Source: a virus. From it: a stretch of 39,994 bases of DNA. Below, piece by piece: positions 8,342 to 15,184 of the stretch; the stretch's first letter is position 1, and every line of letters starts with the position of its first letter. Made by a program: the position numbers and the translations under genes. The notes below the pieces were generated by a model. It was not told the origin of the DNA. It was given only the letters and a program-made list of their open reading frames with translations, and did no database searches. The stretch is taken from the IMG/VR virus record IMGVR_UViG_3300033998_000146, positions 1 through 39,994 of that record. One strand, 5' to 3'.

Positions 8342-8359
8342 CCAGGGGCGCCTGACTCA
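8342..8359 (+). repeat. integrase arm-type direct repeat, right
   Basis: Second copy of the 18-base repeat, between the tRNA-like core and the integrase start. Confidence 0.7.
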
Positions 8360-8422
8360 CCCCAAAATGCGCTTAATAATTGAGTTAATTTAACGTCGTT
8401 TAATCATTGGAGGTGGGGGCAG

Positions 8423-9331
8423 ATGGCGTATGAGGTGGAGTGGCTTATCAAGGATTTTGTGAGGTTCAAGCAGTCTCAAGGTCGGGACAGCAACACCCTA
8501 CATCAGTACCGTAGGGAGATCGAGTTGTTCTTCAAGAGGCATGACGTAGACATGGAAAATTATCATCGTCTTCGCCATGAATTATACGACTATCTCTCAA
8601 TGTATCAAAACCCATATACCTACAATATAAAGCTGACATATCTGAAGGCGTTCTTTGCGTGGTGTGTGGAGGAGGGGGTTATCGACGATAATCCCTTGAA
8701 GCATTTGAGCAAGAGGAAGACTCCAACGAAGGTGAATCATGGGGTCACCATCGAGGTGGTGCGCAAGATATTGGACTTGTGCGACCTTACGACTTTTGCG
8801 GGGTTGCGTGACTATGCTCTGATTCTGTTCTCAATGGACACAGGGGCACGGCCCAACGAGGCGCTGAATGTTATGCCTGAAGACTGCAACTTCAAGCAGT
8901 CCGACGTGGTGATCCGTGCGGAAACGTCCAAGGTGAGGCAGGAGAGGGTATTGCCCATTACCTATGCAACCGCCAAGGCTATGAGGGATCTAATAGCCAT
9001 GCATCACCCCTCCTGGGGCAAATTGCCCGTCTTTTGTTCCAGCACGGGTAAACCGTTCACTCCATACAACTGGTGCAAAAGACTGCGTATGTATTCCAAT
9101 ATGGTGGGGGTACGTGTGCGCCCCTATGATCTACGGCATTTGTTCGCCATTACCTATCTGCGCAATGGCGCGTCACCGTTCCACGTTCAGAAAATGCTAG
9201 GACATGAGGGGCTGGAAATGACAAGGCGCTATATAGCGCTGTCCCAGGCGGACATAAAAGAGGGGCACGTGAAATCATCTCCGGTGGAGGTTTGCCTGAA
9301 ACCTACAGTAAAAAGGGTTAGGGGGTTGTAG
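8423..9331 (+). CDS. int: tyrosine recombinase / integrase
   Basis: This 302-residue protein has an N-terminal SAM-like core-binding domain (about residues 5-95). The catalytic domain carries Arg in DTGARPNEAL, Lys in TSKVRQERVLPI, the box YDLRHLFAITYL, His in MLGHEGLEMT and the nucleophile Tyr in RRYIALS. In the HxxR box the first His is replaced by Tyr, a variant also seen in other integrases. It should integrate and excise the phage at the adjacent tRNA-Ser-like att site. The start ATG follows TTGGAGGTGGGGG. Its stop codon lies in the loop of a bidirectional terminator. Confidence 0.93.
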   Translation: MAYEVEWLIKDFVRFKQSQGRDSNTLHQYRREIELFFKRHDVDMENYHRLRHELYDYLSMYQNPYTYNIKLTYLKAFFAWCVEEGVIDDNPLKHLSKRKTPTKVNHGVTIEVVRKILDLCDLTTFAGLRDYALILFSMDTGARPNEALNVMPEDCNFKQSDVVIRAETSKVRQERVLPITYATAKAMRDLIAMHHPSWGKLPVFCSSTGKPFTPYNWCKRLRMYSNMVGVRVRPYDLRHLFAITYLRNGASPFHVQKMLGHEGLEMTRRYIALSQADIKEGHVKSSPVEVCLKPTVKRVRGL

Positions 9332-9345
9332 CCCCTAACCCTTTT
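9311..9345. terminator. bidirectional terminator between integrase and early operon
   Basis: A perfect 14-bp stem, AAAAGGGTTAGGGG (9311-9324) with CCCCTAACCCTTTT (9332-9345), and a 7-base loop that contains the integrase stop codon. It has A-runs on one side and T-runs on the other, so it can stop transcription both ways. The leftward operon's last gene ends inside it. Confidence 0.9.
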
Positions 9346-9526
9346 AATCCATGAGCGAGTCAAACATTGTCGCTTGGCCTTCGACGTCCTCTTCCTTGGT
9401 GTGTCCGCCACGTTGTTCAAACAACAGACACACACTGGCGACCTTCTTTACCCCAAGGAAACATGTTCCGTCCGGCCTCACGTATTCGCAGTATGGGCAC
9501 TTATGGTATATACACTCCACGAACAA
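9344..9526 (-). CDS. small Cys-rich protein, probably zinc-binding (60 aa)
   Basis: This 60-residue protein starts at TTG 9526 after GAGGAGGAATAG, where the TAG is the stop of the preceding gene. Its first 25 residues hold four Cys and a His (CIYHKCPYCEY, then CFLG), which suggests a treble-clef or ribbon-type zinc site. The rest is acidic and polar, ending MFDSLMD. It is the last gene of the early leftward operon and ends in the shared terminator with the integrase gene. Function unknown. Confidence 0.65.
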   Translation of the reverse strand: MFVECIYHKCPYCEYVRPDGTCFLGVKKVASVCLLFEQRGGHTKEEDVEGQATMFDSLMD

Positions 9527-9883
9527 CTATTCCTCCTCTTCTTCGTCATTGTATCTGGACGCTAACTCTTTTCTCCATTCGATCACTTCTGCAACAGTTT
9601 CACCGCACTTATTGAGCAGGCGCAAAATCTTCGGATCATCAGTCGTCCAACCATGTATCGCTTGCCAGTGTGCCAGTGTAGTGTTCCTCCATCGCATTTG
9701 CAAAAGTTCCGGATCGTCGGTGGCCCATCTGAACCGCGCAAGGGCAAAAGCTACAGGTTCTTCCCTGCATGTTACTGTTTTTAAAAGTTCTTTTGACGGT
9801 TCAAGCCGTCCCTCCAAAATATCTTCCAGCATCATGTTTACTTTTAATTCTTCTCCTTCAAGTACATTGTCCATACCTGACAT
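9527..9883 (-). CDS. hypothetical protein with two W-x-TDDP repeats
   Basis: This encodes about 118 residues from ATG 9883, preceded by GGAGAGGAGGGA. The longer upstream frame has no ribosome site. Two related segments, RFRWATDDPELLQMRW and IHGWTTDDPKILRLL, each put an aromatic, TDDP and a Leu-rich helix in the same order, so the protein looks like an internal duplication. It ends in six acidic residues. I do not recognise a family. Confidence 0.6.
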   Translation of the reverse strand: MSGMDNVLEGEELKVNMMLEDILEGRLEPSKELLKTVTCREEPVAFALARFRWATDDPELLQMRWRNTTLAHWQAIHGWTTDDPKILRLLNKCGETVAEVIEWRKELASRYNDEEEEE

Positions 9884-9911
9884 TATTCTTGTCCCTCCTC
9901 TCCTGATTACC

Positions 9912-10184
9912 CTAATCCACCTTAACAATAATGCACGTGTCCGATTGCGCCACTGTGTTATCTTCGATATATTCCGGACTATATCCGCTTTCGATAGCTT
10001 TTTTGACGCTTGGGAATTGAGCAAATTGACCCCTAAGGGTTGCCGGGTCAAACTCAATTTCCTCACCCGTCTCTTCTTCTACGTTTGATATATAGTCAAA
10101 TAGCAAATCCACGCCTTCGTATGTAAACGAGCTGTGTCTCAACATATCTTTCGCAAACTCATGGAAACAAACCCTCCTATACAT
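9912..10184 (-). CDS. hypothetical protein (90 aa)
   Basis: The start ATG follows AAAGGAGGAGAT at ideal spacing, which makes this a confident gene. The protein is acidic in the middle (YISNVEEETGEEIEFDP) and mostly helical, with a hydrophobic C-terminal strand (CIIVKVD). It has no recognised domain. It lies in the short leftward chain of small genes downstream of the HTH regulators. Confidence 0.65.
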   Translation of the reverse strand: MYRRVCFHEFAKDMLRHSSFTYEGVDLLFDYISNVEEETGEEIEFDPATLRGQFAQFPSVKKAIESGYSPEYIEDNTVAQSDTCIIVKVD

Positions 10185-10214
10185 TCAAATCTCCTCCTTT
10201 GCCCCTACTTTTTG

Positions 10215-10490
10215 TTATTCTTCAAAGTAGAATCCGGTGAGAGAAAACTCTCCCTGATCCCCTTTGGTGATAAGAACGCCTTTCTCCTGTTCTAGAATCT
10301 CGATCAGTTTGTCTATAGTAAGGTCAATCTTCCACACTTCCTTTGGCACTTGCTCAATTGTCTTTTCCCGTCCTCCACGGCGTAACACCGAACGGGACTC
10401 ATATACAACCGTTGCCTCCGCTCCCGGATACTGTTTATTGACTATCACCTCTAGAGTTTTTGTTTTCTTTTCGGTCTCCTTCTTTGCCAT
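10215..10490 (-). CDS. hypothetical protein (91 aa)
   Basis: ATG 10490 follows AAGGAGGATAAGAGC; the longer frame's upstream codons lie within the ribosome site and the previous gene. The protein has a Lys-rich N-terminus (MAKKETEKKTKT), a beta-hairpin-like core and a final segment ITKGDQGEFSLTGFYF. Small size and mixed charge are typical of phage accessory proteins. No family is recognised. Confidence 0.65.
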   Translation of the reverse strand: MAKKETEKKTKTLEVIVNKQYPGAEATVVYESRSVLRRGGREKTIEQVPKEVWKIDLTIDKLIEILEQEKGVLITKGDQGEFSLTGFYFEE

Positions 10491-10503
10491 GCTCTTATCC
10501 TCC

Positions 10504-11046
10504 TTATGCAAGCTCGATATATAGATCAATCAGCTGATTGTTTGTGAAACACGTTTTCCATGGTTCTTTCGCCAGAGCCTCAAACATGTGGTGTTTTCCA
10601 AACTTCCCTAAATATCTCAGCTTGGAAGTGCTTTCCTTCCATAGCCTTACGATGTATATGTCGCCAACACTGAACGTGTACTCCTTTTTGTTTAAGTCGT
10701 ACCATGGCTGTTCTTCCTTTGACTCATCGTTTTCTTGCGTCTGCGGACTTAACCCCAAATACTTTCTGATGGTGGCGTAGTTTCGTCCCATTTTCTTGGA
10801 TATTTCCCAAGCGGAATATCCGGCCTTGAATAGCTTCTCTGCCTCGTCTTGATCTCGTGCTGTCCATGGCTCCTTTTTTCTCAATGGGATTGACGCCTTC
10901 TTCAGTATTTGGCGTACGGACCATTCGCTTATGCCGACTGCATGTGCGATGTCTACCATTTTTGTTCCGTTCTTATATAGTGCTACAACCTGCTTTTTGG
11001 TTTGATCAGAAATTTTGCTTCTGTGTCTTGTATATGGAACCCTCAT
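10504..11046 (-). CDS. DNA-binding protein with two helix-turn-helix motifs
   Basis: The 180-residue protein carries two resolvase/homeodomain-type HTH units. The first is at about residues 18-48 (VDIAHAVGISEWSVRQILKK) and the second at about 66-96 (YSAWEISKKMGRNYATIRKY). A C-terminal domain of about 75 residues (YTFSVGDIYIVRLWKE onward) is probably beta-rich. The start follows AGAGGAGG. Expressed late in the early operon, next to an ArpU-like protein, it is a candidate regulator of the late promoter or a protein that binds repeated DNA sites. Both roles are inference. Confidence 0.75.
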   Translation of the reverse strand: MRVPYTRHRSKISDQTKKQVVALYKNGTKMVDIAHAVGISEWSVRQILKKASIPLRKKEPWTARDQDEAEKLFKAGYSAWEISKKMGRNYATIRKYLGLSPQTQENDESKEEQPWYDLNKKEYTFSVGDIYIVRLWKESTSKLRYLGKFGKHHMFEALAKEPWKTCFTNNQLIDLYIELA

Positions 11047-11059
11047 TTGTTAGCCTCCT

Positions 11060-11476
11060 CTAAATATGAATTATGAACCCTAAAAGCATTTTCGCCAGCT
11101 TGTACATTGCCGCCGACTTCGTTGCGTAGAATTTTCGCCTATTGATATTCAGCTCTTTTCGTATTTGCTCGTCTGGCATGTCATCAGCGATCATGGTCGC
11201 CACTGCGCGTTCTAGGTTGTCCAGTGCATGAATGCATGCCTCCACCTTGTCTAGAAAACGGTTTAGATATGTGTATTCCTCATCATGCTCCAGTGCGCTC
11301 AGCACTCGTTCCTGTTCCGTGGCCGGGTCTCCTCCCTGTACGGGAGTATTGCCGTTCCCCCCCGATAACGCCTGCGAGGCTATCTCTTTCCACCTTTCCT
11401 CCAGGCGCACTTTCGCATATATCACCTTTCTCAATATCATCTGTTCAATGAAATCAACCACAACTGAACTTGCCAT
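11060..11476 (-). CDS. ArpU/sigma-region-4-like regulator
   Basis: This 138-residue protein ends in a helix-turn-helix of sigma-70 region 4 type: MIADDMPDEQIRKELNINRR followed by KFYATKSAAMYKLAKML. That pattern, a helical phage protein with a C-terminal sigma-like HTH, is shared with ArpU-family late transcription regulators of Gram-positive phages. The start ATG follows GGGAGG. It is a good candidate for the factor that turns on late genes. No antiterminator such as N or Q is otherwise recognisable. Confidence 0.65.
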   Translation of the reverse strand: MASSVVVDFIEQMILRKVIYAKVRLEERWKEIASQALSGGNGNTPVQGGDPATEQERVLSALEHDEEYTYLNRFLDKVEACIHALDNLERAVATMIADDMPDEQIRKELNINRRKFYATKSAAMYKLAKMLLGFIIHI

Positions 11477-11930
11477 GCGGTTCCTCCCTGAATAGTAATA
11501 TGGACTTCAGCTTATCTTGCGGCACCGCGTATCTAGTGCCGTACCCGTAATCTTTTTCCTGATACATTCCCATAAACTCGTCCCTGGAGACCCACCCAGC
11601 AATGCGGTACACGTCATCTTTTACAGGCGTGACCAATATGGCTATATCGGCTATAAACTCATCAAGCGATGAGAAATACAGATCGCCATTGGGGTACGTG
11701 TTTAGTTTGACTTGAATAGTTTTTCCGTGATAGGTTATGTCGTATCCAGGATCGCCGCCGTCGTAAATGGCGGTGTCTATGGGGCTTGCTAGGAGAACCC
11801 CGACAGCCTGTTCTCCCAGCAACCCATCATAATCAATTTCTTCCCTGGAGCGCCTTGGGTTGTAGCCCCTACTACACACACCCAAGGCGACTTTATGAGA
11901 ACAACGCATGTGCGCTAGATCTCTTAACAT
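11454..11930 (-). CDS. PD-(D/E)XK-like nuclease-fold protein
   Basis: The 158-residue protein contains GLLGEQAVGVLL followed by DGGDPGYDITYHGKTIQVKLN. An acidic helix, then D in a strand, then Q-x-K is the restriction-endonuclease-fold signature (E ... D ... QVK). Phage proteins of this type are small nucleases or their remnants. The likely sites are Glu40, Asp62 or 65, Gln73 and Lys75 (approximate). The start ATG 11930 has a weak ribosome site, so translation may be coupled to the upstream SSB gene. The 3' end overlaps the next gene by 23 bases. Confidence 0.6.
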   Translation of the reverse strand: MLRDLAHMRCSHKVALGVCSRGYNPRRSREEIDYDGLLGEQAVGVLLASPIDTAIYDGGDPGYDITYHGKTIQVKLNTYPNGDLYFSSLDEFIADIAILVTPVKDDVYRIAGWVSRDEFMGMYQEKDYGYGTRYAVPQDKLKSILLFREEPHGKFSCG

Positions 11931-11950
11931 GTCCAGGTCACTTATGCCTA

Positions 11951-12313
11951 CTAGAAAGGGACGTCTCCCTCCGGTATCTCTACTGGGTGGGTCAACTCCT
12001 GCCCCTTCTGCCTGGCATACTCCGAGGCGTTGAATACGTTCGGGCCAAATATGGCAAAGCTCTTCTGCCCGTTGTACTCATCGACAGATAGTGTGCCTCC
12101 ATAGAGCAGGACAAGGTCACCTTTCTGTACGTTGATCCATTCCACCTGCTTTCCGAAGACCACTACGCTGAAGAACGCCGTCTTCTTTTCCTTGCTCTTG
12201 TCGTTGATAGCTATACTGAAGGTCGCCATCGGCGTTCCTGATGTAGTTAAACTCGTTCTCATATCTCTCGTGGCGTGTCCCATGAAGGACACTTCGCCCA
12301 TTATGTTTGGCAT
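11951..12313 (-). CDS. ssb: single-stranded DNA-binding protein
   Basis: This 120-residue protein is one SSB OB-fold: MGEVSFMGHATRDMRTS, FSIAIND, TAFFSVVVFGKQVEWI, KGDLVLLYGGTL. It ends in an acidic tip, EGDVPF, the motif that recruits replication and repair partners. It coats single strands made during phage replication and ERF-mediated annealing. ATG 12313 follows AAGGAGGAATGCATT. It sits between a small membrane protein and a nuclease-fold protein in the early operon. Confidence 0.92.
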   Translation of the reverse strand: MPNIMGEVSFMGHATRDMRTSLTTSGTPMATFSIAINDKSKEKKTAFFSVVVFGKQVEWINVQKGDLVLLYGGTLSVDEYNGQKSFAIFGPNVFNASEYARQKGQELTHPVEIPEGDVPF

Positions 12314-12334
12314 AATGCATTCCTCCTTATATTG

Positions 12335-12535
12335 TTAATAAGCCTTACTTGTTTCCATCTTGTTCTTCTTGCGCCTCCTAGCCGAAAACTTTCGTTCCTG
12401 CTGCCATAGTATCAGCCTTGCAACTCCCAGGAATGCGCCCATTCCCACTATGGAAACCAGTTGCAGTGTGGTGCTAAGAACCTTGGCCAACACCACCAAC
12501 GAAAGACCGGCTCCTACCATTCTGTTCAGCCTCAT
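12335..12535 (-). CDS. small two-span membrane protein, cationic tail (paralogue A)
   Basis: The 66-residue protein has a hydrophobic core (residues about 7-45, with GLSLVVLAKVL and LVSIVGMGAFLGVARLILW) and a strongly basic tail (RKFSARRRKKNK). The end of the core and start of the tail, LILWQQERK, closely match FILWQKQRK in the next upstream gene, so the two are probably tandem duplicates. The start follows AAGGGAGGCG. Possible roles are an inner-membrane anchor for replication proteins, superinfection exclusion or an antiholin. None is shown. Confidence 0.65.
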   Translation of the reverse strand: MRLNRMVGAGLSLVVLAKVLSTTLQLVSIVGMGAFLGVARLILWQQERKFSARRRKKNKMETSKAY

Positions 12536-12562
12536 GGCTATTCGCCTCCCTTGCGATACCTC

Positions 12563-12769
12563 CTACTTTGCGCTAGCTTCACGCGCGGCTTTTTTCTCTG
12601 CCTTTCTCTGTTTCTGCCATAGAATGAATCCGCCGAACGCCACCAGTGCACCAACTCCGCACATGGCGTCGATCTTCATCACGCTCCCTGCTATGGCAAG
12701 CGCCAATCCTACACCTAACACTGCCAATCCATTACCCTGAACCTTGTCCATTACGTTATTCAGATCCAT
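12563..12769 (-). CDS. small two-span membrane protein, cationic tail (paralogue B)
   Basis: About 68 residues from ATG 12769, which follows AAAGGAGGGGC. Two hydrophobic segments (residues 16-31 and 36-50; GLAVLGVGLALAIAG and CGVGALVAFGGFILW) precede a basic tail with QKQRKAEKKAAR. It shares size, topology and the ILWQ-x-x-RK motif with the gene just downstream. The first 14 codons overlap the end of the RuvC-like gene, so translation is probably coupled. Confidence 0.65.
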   Translation of the reverse strand: MDLNNVMDKVQGNGLAVLGVGLALAIAGSVMKIDAMCGVGALVAFGGFILWQKQRKAEKKAAREASAK

Positions 12770-13256
12770 CAATTGCCCCTCCTTTATTTTCGCTTTTGAT
12801 ACCGTAGTATGCAATGCACGCGGCGTCCGTCATTCCGTCGTGCGGTTTCCTTCTCCTTCCCGGCATGAAACAAAAGTCCGGAAACAACCTTGACGCTACA
12901 ATCGCACTCTTGTTTTTAGTGCCATCACCTCCAACGTCTTTAAACATTTCCTTCGTCCACCGGCGTGGGGTCACCAGTACGAGAGGGATACCCAGCGCGG
13001 TGGCGATCCCATGCCATAACCCGAACCCGTATCCTGTCTTGAACGTGCTAGACACTCCCTGCTTTGGCATGGCCTGCGATTTTTCCAGGTAGACAATAAA
13101 ACTTGGAGCAACGAATTTCTTGAGCAGGCGCACCATTCCGGGTATGTCGTACTCTTTGCCTATCGTTGGGGTGGGTTGGCATAGCAACAGCTTCCCGGTA
13201 GAGGAAACCGCCGCTATACCACCGTTAATCCCAGGGTCAATCCCTATAACGTTCAT
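12756..13256 (-). CDS. RuvC-like Holliday junction resolvase (RNase H fold)
   Basis: This 166-residue protein opens with MNVIGIDPGINGGIAAV, the first strand with catalytic Asp7 and a Gly-rich turn. Other acidic positions follow: Glu in VYLEKSQAMP (about 58) and Asp in PHDGMTDAACIAYYG near the C-terminus (about 140-145). These match the RuvC/RNase H resolvase pattern of phage enzymes. It should resolve branched DNA before packaging. It overlaps its neighbours at both ends (20 and 14 bases), a sign of a tightly coupled operon. Confidence 0.82.
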   Translation of the reverse strand: MNVIGIDPGINGGIAAVSSTGKLLLCQPTPTIGKEYDIPGMVRLLKKFVAPSFIVYLEKSQAMPKQGVSSTFKTGYGFGLWHGIATALGIPLVLVTPRRWTKEMFKDVGGDGTKNKSAIVASRLFPDFCFMPGRRRKPHDGMTDAACIAYYGIKSENKGGAIDGSE

Positions 13257-13566
13257 AACGGGCCAACCTCATATCTCCGGACAGGAACGGCTTGATGTAG
13301 CGCCAGTAAATGGCCACCAACATCATTTTTCTGTATTCCGAATCTTTTTCCTCGATGGCGTACTCCGGGATCAGCTTATTGATCAATCTCTTGATCACTC
13401 CGCTTGTCTTGTGGTGACCTCCGCTTGCGTCCAAAGTGGCTCCTTTGTCCGCATAGGCTATATTGTCCAGCGTCAATTTTTCGACGTCGTCCAGTCTCAT
13501 ATATCTCTCGAGCACACACCTCTGCTCAATTCCTGTGCTGTTAAACTTGTATGGGAAAAACGGCAT
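13237..13566 (-). CDS. hypothetical protein (109 aa)
   Basis: ATG 13566 follows GGAGGTGATAAG at good spacing, so I preferred it to the upstream codon at 13584. The protein is mixed-charge and helical, with LDDVEKLTLDNIAY, a Gly/His turn (DASGGHHKTS) and a basic C-terminus (RLARYERYRD). The overlap with the resolvase gene and conserved spacing suggest co-function in recombination, but no family is recognised. Confidence 0.6.
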   Translation of the reverse strand: MPFFPYKFNSTGIEQRCVLERYMRLDDVEKLTLDNIAYADKGATLDASGGHHKTSGVIKRLINKLIPEYAIEEKDSEYRKMMLVAIYWRYIKPFLSGDMRLARYERYRD

Positions 13567-13570
13567 CTTA

Positions 13571-14218
13571 TCACCTCCAGGCATTTGTAATTTTTTCTAC
13601 GTACCGAGCGCCACCGGAGTATCGCTGTAGCGCCGCCTCCAGATCGCCATTCTCGGCTCTCATTAGCTGGTGGAGCACGAAACACCCGGCAAATACTCCG
13701 CCTCGCGGCGTGTAAAGATCCTGCGGAAACCTCTTGATGATCCCGCTTTTCTTGAGCATGTCCGCGTGTACGTCCGATACCTGCATGACTCCATAAACGT
13801 AATGTTTTTTATCTGTCGTATATGAGTTTTTCGCGAATATATTCCCGTGGCTCTCGTGCCGTATGATCTCGACAACAACCCACGGTTCCAACCCAAAGCG
13901 CTCGCAGGCATCCAGGACGGCCTCCGTGAGGTTGACGGCCATCCAAGTGCTCATTTTTGGGTTCATGGTCTGAAACATTTCGACCATGCGGACTACGTCC
14001 TGTTCCTTAAACTCCTTCAGGGGCTTGAACGCTATGGGGCTAGGCGCCTCCTCGATGTGCTTGTAGCGTTCGTATCCCTCCCAAACCTTCATCGCCTCGG
14101 TGGCGATCACCTTACAACCAACCGCGAACGTCACACCGAAACCTGCTAGCAGGGCAATGATAGATAATATGGCTATTGCCTTGCTCGCCTTATCAAATCT
14201 ATTTCCCAGTGCTTCCAA
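13571..14218 (-). CDS. membrane-anchored lytic transglycosylase (SLT fold)
   Basis: About 215 residues from TTG 14218, chosen because GGAGGTGGAGG lies just upstream; the start is uncertain, and the open frame extends to 14287. One membrane span (about 14-36, IAILSIIALLAGFGVTFAVG) precedes a lysozyme-like domain. That domain has catalytic Glu122 in IIRHESHGN, YGVMQVSDVHA (142-152), TPRGGVFAGCFVLHQLM (170-186) and LQRYSGGARYVEKI. It would cleave glycan strands from the outer face of the inner membrane. It is unusual that it sits in the early operon, far from the holin and endolysin. Confidence 0.8.
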   Translation of the reverse strand: MEALGNRFDKASKAIAILSIIALLAGFGVTFAVGCKVIATEAMKVWEGYERYKHIEEAPSPIAFKPLKEFKEQDVVRMVEMFQTMNPKMSTWMAVNLTEAVLDACERFGLEPWVVVEIIRHESHGNIFAKNSYTTDKKHYVYGVMQVSDVHADMLKKSGIIKRFPQDLYTPRGGVFAGCFVLHQLMRAENGDLEAALQRYSGGARYVEKITNAWR

Positions 14219-14654
14219 AACCTCCACCTCCCCGTTTCGTCTTGTAATATTTCTCAAACGTCGCCTCCGACAAAGGATAAATAGCAAAGTACTCTACAGG
14301 CGTTAAAACCAACTGTGCTATCCTGTCTCCTTTTTCGATCGTGTACGGCTTCTCGGATAAGTTGATAAGGATAACGCCTATATCTCCTCGATATTCAGAA
14401 TCGATGATCCCAGGAGCGTTCAGAACAGTAACGCCGTGTTTGAGCGCCAATCCGCTCCGGGGGCATACCAACCCAACGAACCCTTCGGGTATCACCGCCT
14501 TGACTCCGGACCGAACGAGCTTCCATTGCTTTGGCGGTAGCATGACACTTTCCGCTGCCTTCAAGTCCAATCCAGCGTCCCATTTATGCTGTCTCTCAGG
14601 TATCAATGCATTCTCTTCTGCTAGTACTTTCAGTTGTGCTCTTTTTGTCTCCAT
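14199..14654 (-). CDS. dut: dUTP diphosphatase (trimeric dUTPase)
   Basis: All five dUTPase motifs are present in 151 residues: AGLDLKA (27-33), PRSGLALKHG (65-74), GIIDSEYRG (82-90), KGDRIAQLVL (108-117) and GGGGFGSTG (142-150). The enzyme hydrolyses dUTP to dUMP and pyrophosphate, which keeps uracil out of phage DNA and feeds dTMP synthesis. The 3' end overlaps the transglycosylase gene start by about 20 bases. The length is normal for the family. Confidence 0.96.
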   Translation of the reverse strand: METKRAQLKVLAEENALIPERQHKWDAGLDLKAAESVMLPPKQWKLVRSGVKAVIPEGFVGLVCPRSGLALKHGVTVLNAPGIIDSEYRGDIGVILINLSEKPYTIEKGDRIAQLVLTPVEYFAIYPLSEATFEKYYKTKRGGGGFGSTGK

Positions 14655-14666
14655 TTTTACCTCCTG

Positions 14667-14909
14667 CTATATCTCAACTAGTGTCAGTACCGATTTTCCC
14701 GCTGGCTGTATAGCCAGTATCTGAACATTGTCGTCCTCTGGTATTCCTTCGCATACTACGTATTTGCGAAAGATCTCAGGTGAGTATTCGACGTATTCAT
14801 CAAGTGTATCCAGGTATCTATACAGCAGCTTCGCTTCCTGTAGGTTTATGCCCCGTGCAGCAGCGTCTATGATGAATTCCTCATACGGGACCGAGTGGGC
14901 TATACTCAT
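14667..14909 (-). CDS. hypothetical protein (80 aa)
   Basis: The start ATG 14909 overlaps the stop of the upstream gene (4 bases) and follows GAGGTGAAGAC. The protein is acidic and helical (AKLLYRYLDTLDEYVEYS), followed by a beta-like C-terminus (NVQILAIQPAGKSVLTLVEI). No family is recognised. It sits just upstream of dUTPase in the operon. Confidence 0.65.
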   Translation of the reverse strand: MSIAHSVPYEEFIIDAAARGINLQEAKLLYRYLDTLDEYVEYSPEIFRKYVVCEGIPEDDNVQILAIQPAGKSVLTLVEI

Positions 14910-15184
14910 CTGTCTTCACCTCGCTCTTCCTCATTCTTGATCTCAAGCGTAAGAATGCCGATCCGATCTTTTGCATCGATCATCGACGCAAGAAGATTTG
15001 TAAATTCCTCTGCCACGAGTACGGGAGTGTCTATGTCGTACAACTCATAGAGAACGTCGTCTATCAGATCCTCGATATCCTCATATTCGCCGTTCGCCCA
15101 AGCGTTCATTGGTTGTATCTCGTACACCTTTGCCCACCCGGGCGTCCACATATTGCCCGTGTAGATAACAACCCTACATTCCAC
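14906..15184 (-). CDS. hypothetical acidic protein (92 aa)
   Basis: It starts at GTG 15184 after GAGGAGGTGAGCACAA, overlapping the diphosphohydrolase gene by 11 bases. Its N-terminal half carries aromatic residues (YTGNMWTPGWAKVYEI) and the rest is acidic and helical (EDIEDLIDDVLYELYDID). Overlaps on both sides support it as a real operon member. Function unknown. Confidence 0.65.
   Translation of the reverse strand: MECRVVIYTGNMWTPGWAKVYEIQPMNAWANGEYEDIEDLIDDVLYELYDIDTPVLVAEEFTNLLASMIDAKDRIGILTLEIKNEEERGEDR

Larger units (their letters stand above)
8130..8359. other. putative attP region (arm repeats around a tRNA-Ser-like core)
   Basis: The 430 bases between the late terminator and the integrase gene hold no gene. 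Two direct repeats, CCAGGGGCGACTGACTCA (8130-8147) and CCAGGGGCGCCTGACTCA (8342-8359), differ at one base and flank a tRNA-Ser-like sequence. Repeats around a tRNA-derived core, beside a tyrosine integrase gene, are the standard layout of integrase arm sites around attP. A perfect 7-bp inverted repeat (AAATTGT-TAC-ACAATTT, 8171-8187) lies between the left arm and the core and may bind integrase or a directionality factor. Confidence 0.75.

Noticed and set aside
9351-10088. 245-residue plus-strand ORF after the integrase
   Set aside because: It is antisense to three well-supported small leftward genes and begins just past a bidirectional terminator.
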